From Acidisoma sp. PAMC 29798 (GTDB lineage Bacteria > Pseudomonadota > Alphaproteobacteria > Acetobacterales > Acetobacteraceae), in contig NZ_CP126994.1 in assembly GCF_030252425.1 (NCBI RefSeq), forward strand, positions 2,232,001-2,296,000: 64,000 bases of DNA, given 5' to 3'. Position numbers and translations under genes: made by a program. Positions 60,883 through 64,000 of this stretch are shown in pieces (positions within the stretch are counted from its first letter, which is position 1; every line of letters starts with the position of its first letter). Under the pieces are notes generated by a model, which was given only the letters and a program-made list of their open reading frames with translations, did no database searches and was not told where the DNA came from.

Positions 60883-63800
60883 CAGACGGCCCCCGCCGCA
60901 CGCAGGGAATCGGCGCGGAATCGGGTGCCATCATAGCCGGCGAGTTCCTCGTATTGGCTGTATTTCGCCGTCACCGCCGCCTGCGCCGCGGCCATGACCT
61001 CCTCGGCCTCGGCCGGCCGCGTAGTGGCAAGGGATCGATAGCGCAACTCGTTATAGGCGTAGGATTTCAACGGAATGCGTGGGCGCGGGCTGTCGAGGCG
61101 GAAGGGGTTTTCGCCCACGGTCCGCATTTCCGGATTGAACCGGAATAGCGGCCAATAGCCACTGGCCGTGGCCAGATCCTGCTGCTGCATCCCAAGGCGC
61201 ATGTCGATGCCGTGCGCGATGCAATGGCTATAGGCGAGGATGATGGATGGTCCGGGATAGGCCTCAGCTTCGCGGAACGCCTGCAGCGTGTGCTGTGGGT
61301 TGGCCCCCATCGCGACCTGTGCGACGTAGACATTGCCGTAGGCGATCATCTGTAGCCCAAGATCCTTGCGGGGGGTCCGTTTGCCGGAGGCGGCGAATTT
61401 CGCCACTGCTCCAAGCGGCGTGGCCTTCGAGGCCTGGCCACCGGTGTTAGAATAGACCTCCGTGTCGAGCACCAACACGTTGACGTCGCGGCCGGTCGCC
61501 AGAACATGGTCGAGGCCGCCATAGCCGATGTCATAGGACCAGCCGTCGCCACCCACGATCCAAATGCTGCGGCGCACGAGGCTGTCAATCACCGACAGCA
61601 TATTGAGCGCCGCCGGGTCATCCTGCATCGACAAGAGCCGCGTTTTGAGTTGCGCCACCCGAATGCGCTGGGCGCGGATTTCGGACTCCGCGATCTGCGG
61701 TGCCTTGGCGATGGCCTCGGTCAGCTCGGTGCCGACAATCGGCGCCAAGGCGGCGAGCTGGGTGAGCGCGATCTCGAGGTGCTTATCGGCCGCCAGGCGG
61801 AAGCCGAGGCCGAATTCGGCATTGTCCTCGAACAGGGAGTTGGACCAGGCAGGCCCCCGACCCTCGGCATTCTTCGTCCAGGGCGTCACCGGCAGGTTGC
61901 CGCCATAGATCGACGAGCAGCCGGTTGCGTTGGCGATCTGCAGCCGATCGCCGAACAACTGGCTGAGCAACTTGAGGTACGGCGTCTCGCCGCATCCGCC
62001 GCAGGCACCGGAGAACTCGAACAGGGGCTGCAGGAACTGTACGCCGCGGACATCGGCGAAATCCACGCGCGCGCGATCATTGACCGGCAGGGTCTCGAAG
62101 AAGGCGATGTTCTCTCGTTCGGCTTCCAGCAACGGGGCCTTGTCCACCATGTTGATAGCGCGGGTATCGGGCTTGCGCGGGCTCAGCGCAGGGCAGGCCT
62201 CAACGCAGAGGCCGCAGCCGGTGCAGTCCTCGACGTAGAATTGCAGCGTGAAGCGTGCCTCCGGATAGCCGCGGGCGTTGACCGGCGCGGATTTGAAACT
62301 GTCCGGCGCGTCCACGAGCTTGTCCTCGTTATAGTATTTGGCGCGGATCACGCTATGCGGGCAGACGAAGCTGCACTGGCCGCATTGGACGCAAAGGTCC
62401 TCGCGCCATTCCGGCACGATCTCCGACACGTTGCGCTTCTCATACGCACTGGTGCCGGAGGGAAAGGTGCCGTCGGCGGGCACGAGGCTGACGGGGATTT
62501 CATCACCCAGACCCTCAAACATGCGAGCGGTGAAGTTGCGGATGAAATCCGGTGCATCGGCCCGGACCTGCACGGCAAGCTCCCGCGTGCTGGTTACCTG
62601 GGCGGGGACCGTGACCTCGCTCAACCGCGCCAAGGTGCCATCCACGGCGGCGAAGTTCTTGTCCACCACGCTCTGGCCCTTGCGGCCATAAGATTTGAGG
62701 ATGGACGCCTTGATGTGTTCGATTGCCTTGTCGCGCGGCAAGACGCCTGAAATGGCGAAGAAGCAGGTTTGCAGGATGGTGTTTGTGCGACCTCCAAGCC
62801 CGACTTCCCGCGCAACCGCCGAAGCATCGATCGCGAATAGACGCAGCTTGCGGTCGATGATCGTACGCTGCACCGGGCGTGGCAGCTGCGCCCACACCTC
62901 GTTCGCCGGGAACGGTGCGTTCAGCAACAGGGTAGCGCCGGGGGCTGCGAGGCGCAGCAGGTCCTGCCGCTCAAGCGCCGCGAATTGGTGGCAGGCAACG
63001 AAGCTGGCCTGGGCGATTTGATAGGGCGCATGGATCGGTTCGGGTCCGAACCGCAGATGCGACACCGTCTGCGCGCCGGACTTGTGGCTGTCATAGACGA
63101 AGTAGCCTTGGGCGTAGAGTCCCGCATCTTCCGCGATGATCTTCACGCTGTTCTTGTTGGCGCCCACGGTGCCGTCCGCCCCCAGCCCATAGAACACGGC
63201 GCGAGTGACGTTCGGCTGCTCGATCATGAAGCTTGCGTCGATCGCCAGACTTGTATGCGTCACGTCATCAATGATGCCGAGGGTGAAGCCGTTCCGGGGT
63301 TTGGCGGCCAGCAACTCGTCGAGGGCGGCCTTGGCCATGGCTGGGGTGAAGTCCTTGGACGATAGGCCGTACCGGCCGCCGATGATGCGGGGCATCACGG
63401 CCCGCTCACCGCTGGCCACGGCGCCAGCCAGGGCCGCGACCACGTCAAGGAACAGCGGCTCGCCGATGCCACCCGGCTCCTTCGTGCGGTCAAGCACGAC
63501 GATGCCGCGCACCGTGGCCGGCAAAGCCGCCAGCAGATGGGCTACGGAGAACGGCCGATAGAGCCTCACCTGCAGCACGCCGACCTTTTGGCCCTGTTCG
63601 CGCAAGGCGGCGGCGGCGGCGCGCGCCGTTTCGGCGCCCGAGCCCATCAGGATCATGAGCCGATCCGCGTCCGCCGGACCTTCATAGTCGAACAAGTGGT
63701 AGTTCCGGCCGGTCATTGCGCCGAACCGCAGCATTGCAACGTCGACGATGCCGGGAACCCGGTCGTAATAGACGTTCACCGCTTCCCGCGCCTGGAAGAA

Positions 63801-64000
63801 CGTGTCCGGGTTCTGTGCAGTGCCGCGAATGAAGGGGTTCTCCGGGCTCAAGCCGCGTGCACGATGGGCGCGCACCAAATCGTCATCGATCATCGAGCGG
63901 ATCTCGGCATCGCTCAACAGATCCAGCGTGTTGAGTTCATGCGAGGTACGAAATCCGTCGAAGAAATGCACGAAGGGGACGCGGGCCTCCAGCGTCGCCA
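60882..64000 (-). CDS. nifJ: pyruvate:ferredoxin (flavodoxin) oxidoreductase, 5' end outside window
   Basis: At least 1039 residues; the frame is open to the right edge, and the family is about 1170-1200, so the first ~150 codons are missing. Visible: domain II/III (ADRLMILMGSGAETARAAAA), the gamma-like region, two 4Fe-4S motifs (CVQCGQCSFVCPHSVIRAKY and CTGCGLCVEACPAL), the third cluster cysteines in CGGCGETPYLK, and the TPP site VGGDGWSYDIGYGGLDHVLA ... NTGGQASK. The enzyme oxidises pyruvate to acetyl-CoA and CO2, giving low-potential electrons to ferredoxin or flavodoxin. Oxygen-sensitive homologues imply low-oxygen growth or nitrogen fixation. Confidence 0.95.
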   Translation of the reverse strand, partial: ATLEARVPFVHFFDGFRTSHELNTLDLLSDAEIRSMIDDDLVRAHRARGLSPENPFIRGTAQNPDTFFQAREAVNVYYDRVPGIVDVAMLRFGAMTGRNYHLFDYEGPADADRLMILMGSGAETARAAAAALREQGQKVGVLQVRLYRPFSVAHLLAALPATVRGIVVLDRTKEPGGIGEPLFLDVVAALAGAVASGERAVMPRIIGGRYGLSSKDFTPAMAKAALDELLAAKPRNGFTLGIIDDVTHTSLAIDASFMIEQPNVTRAVFYGLGADGTVGANKNSVKIIAEDAGLYAQGYFVYDSHKSGAQTVSHLRFGPEPIHAPYQIAQASFVACHQFAALERQDLLRLAAPGATLLLNAPFPANEVWAQLPRPVQRTIIDRKLRLFAIDASAVAREVGLGGRTNTILQTCFFAISGVLPRDKAIEHIKASILKSYGRKGQSVVDKNFAAVDGTLARLSEVTVPAQVTSTRELAVQVRADAPDFIRNFTARMFEGLGDEIPVSLVPADGTFPSGTSAYEKRNVSEIVPEWREDLCVQCGQCSFVCPHSVIRAKYYNEDKLVDAPDSFKSAPVNARGYPEARFTLQFYVEDCTGCGLCVEACPALSPRKPDTRAINMVDKAPLLEAERENIAFFETLPVNDRARVDFADVRGVQFLQPLFEFSGACGGCGETPYLKLLSQLFGDRLQIANATGCSSIYGGNLPVTPWTKNAEGRGPAWSNSLFEDNAEFGLGFRLAADKHLEIALTQLAALAPIVGTELTEAIAKAPQIAESEIRAQRIRVAQLKTRLLSMQDDPAALNMLSVIDSLVRRSIWIVGGDGWSYDIGYGGLDHVLATGRDVNVLVLDTEVYSNTGGQASKATPLGAVAKFAASGKRTPRKDLGLQMIAYGNVYVAQVAMGANPQHTLQAFREAEAYPGPSIILAYSHCIAHGIDMRLGMQQQDLATASGYWPLFRFNPEMRTVGENPFRLDSPRPRIPLKSYAYNELRYRSLATTRPAEAEEVMAAAQAAVTAKYSQYEELAGYDGTRFRADSLRAAGAV

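Noticed and set aside
1-64000. tRNA, rRNA or CRISPR features
   Set aside because: I looked for tRNA T-loop signatures (GGTTCGAATCC) and regularly spaced short repeats on both strands and found none. A covariance-model search would settle the tRNA question.

Overview
The window reads as accessory-rich chromosome (or large plasmid) of a GC-rich alphaproteobacterium. Support for this: a MucR/Ros-type regulator, a FixK/FNR-type regulator, a ycjX-ycjF pair, a DenD-type tetronate dehydrogenase, several ABC sugar/solute importers with GntR regulators, and a pyruvate:ferredoxin oxidoreductase with its companion dihydroorotate-dehydrogenase-like gene. I cannot fix the genus; Acetobacteraceae/Rhodospirillales or a Hyphomicrobiales relative would both fit. 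No tRNA, rRNA or CRISPR array was seen.

Layout. (1) 1-11.3 kb: a truncated PAS-PAS-GGDEF-EAL signalling protein, selO, ycjX (apparently frameshifted near its start) with ycjF, a tiny secreted protein with a duplicated cysteine motif, mucR and a Nudix gene, separated by gene-poor stretches with transposase scraps and two strong palindromes. (2) 11.3-19.6 kb: a complete catabolic island on the minus strand (denD, truncated lactonase, sugar binding protein, two-domain ATPase, permease, two SDR dehydrogenases) with a divergent GntR regulator, followed by a GlxA-type AraC regulator and an HD hydrolase. (3) 20.4-27.0 kb: a nested insertion-sequence graveyard (IS6, ISL3, IS66, IS3, IS256) in which the insertion order can be read; one IS66 element is intact with an exact 8-bp target duplication. 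(4) 27.0-29.3 kb: a 749-residue fusion of a carotenoid-desaturase-like FAD oxidoreductase with an acetoacetate-decarboxylase-like domain, isolated between IS remnants and more AT-rich than the genes around it. This is the most unusual gene in the window. (5) 29.9-38.6 kb: more IS5, IS6 and IS110 elements enclosing a GAF-GGDEF diguanylate cyclase and a ClC channel/antiporter with a downstream acidic unknown. (6) 38.8-50.3 kb: two importer islands. The first has a GntR regulator, a Cys/Met-type PLP enzyme, a binding protein and two permeases but no ATPase; it ends at an IS6 scar. The second is uxaC plus a complete Tat-exported binding protein/ATPase/permease set, with a GntR regulator whose start lies in a palindrome. 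(7) 50.4-54.3 kb: a broken ABC ATPase, a WGR protein, a dead IS5 element, a FixK-type regulator and an OmpA-like protein. (8) 54.6-64 kb: an operon of ene-reductase, grpE and dnaK, an NRAMP-like transporter, and a DHOD-like/nifJ pair running off the right edge.

Working together: the two sugar-acid islands look like self-contained import-and-oxidise modules under their own GntR regulators. The grpE-dnaK-ene-reductase operon looks like a stress module. The IS-dense blocks mark where the modules were assembled and partly broken: lactonase truncation, ATPase loss or truncation, and the ycjX frameshift.
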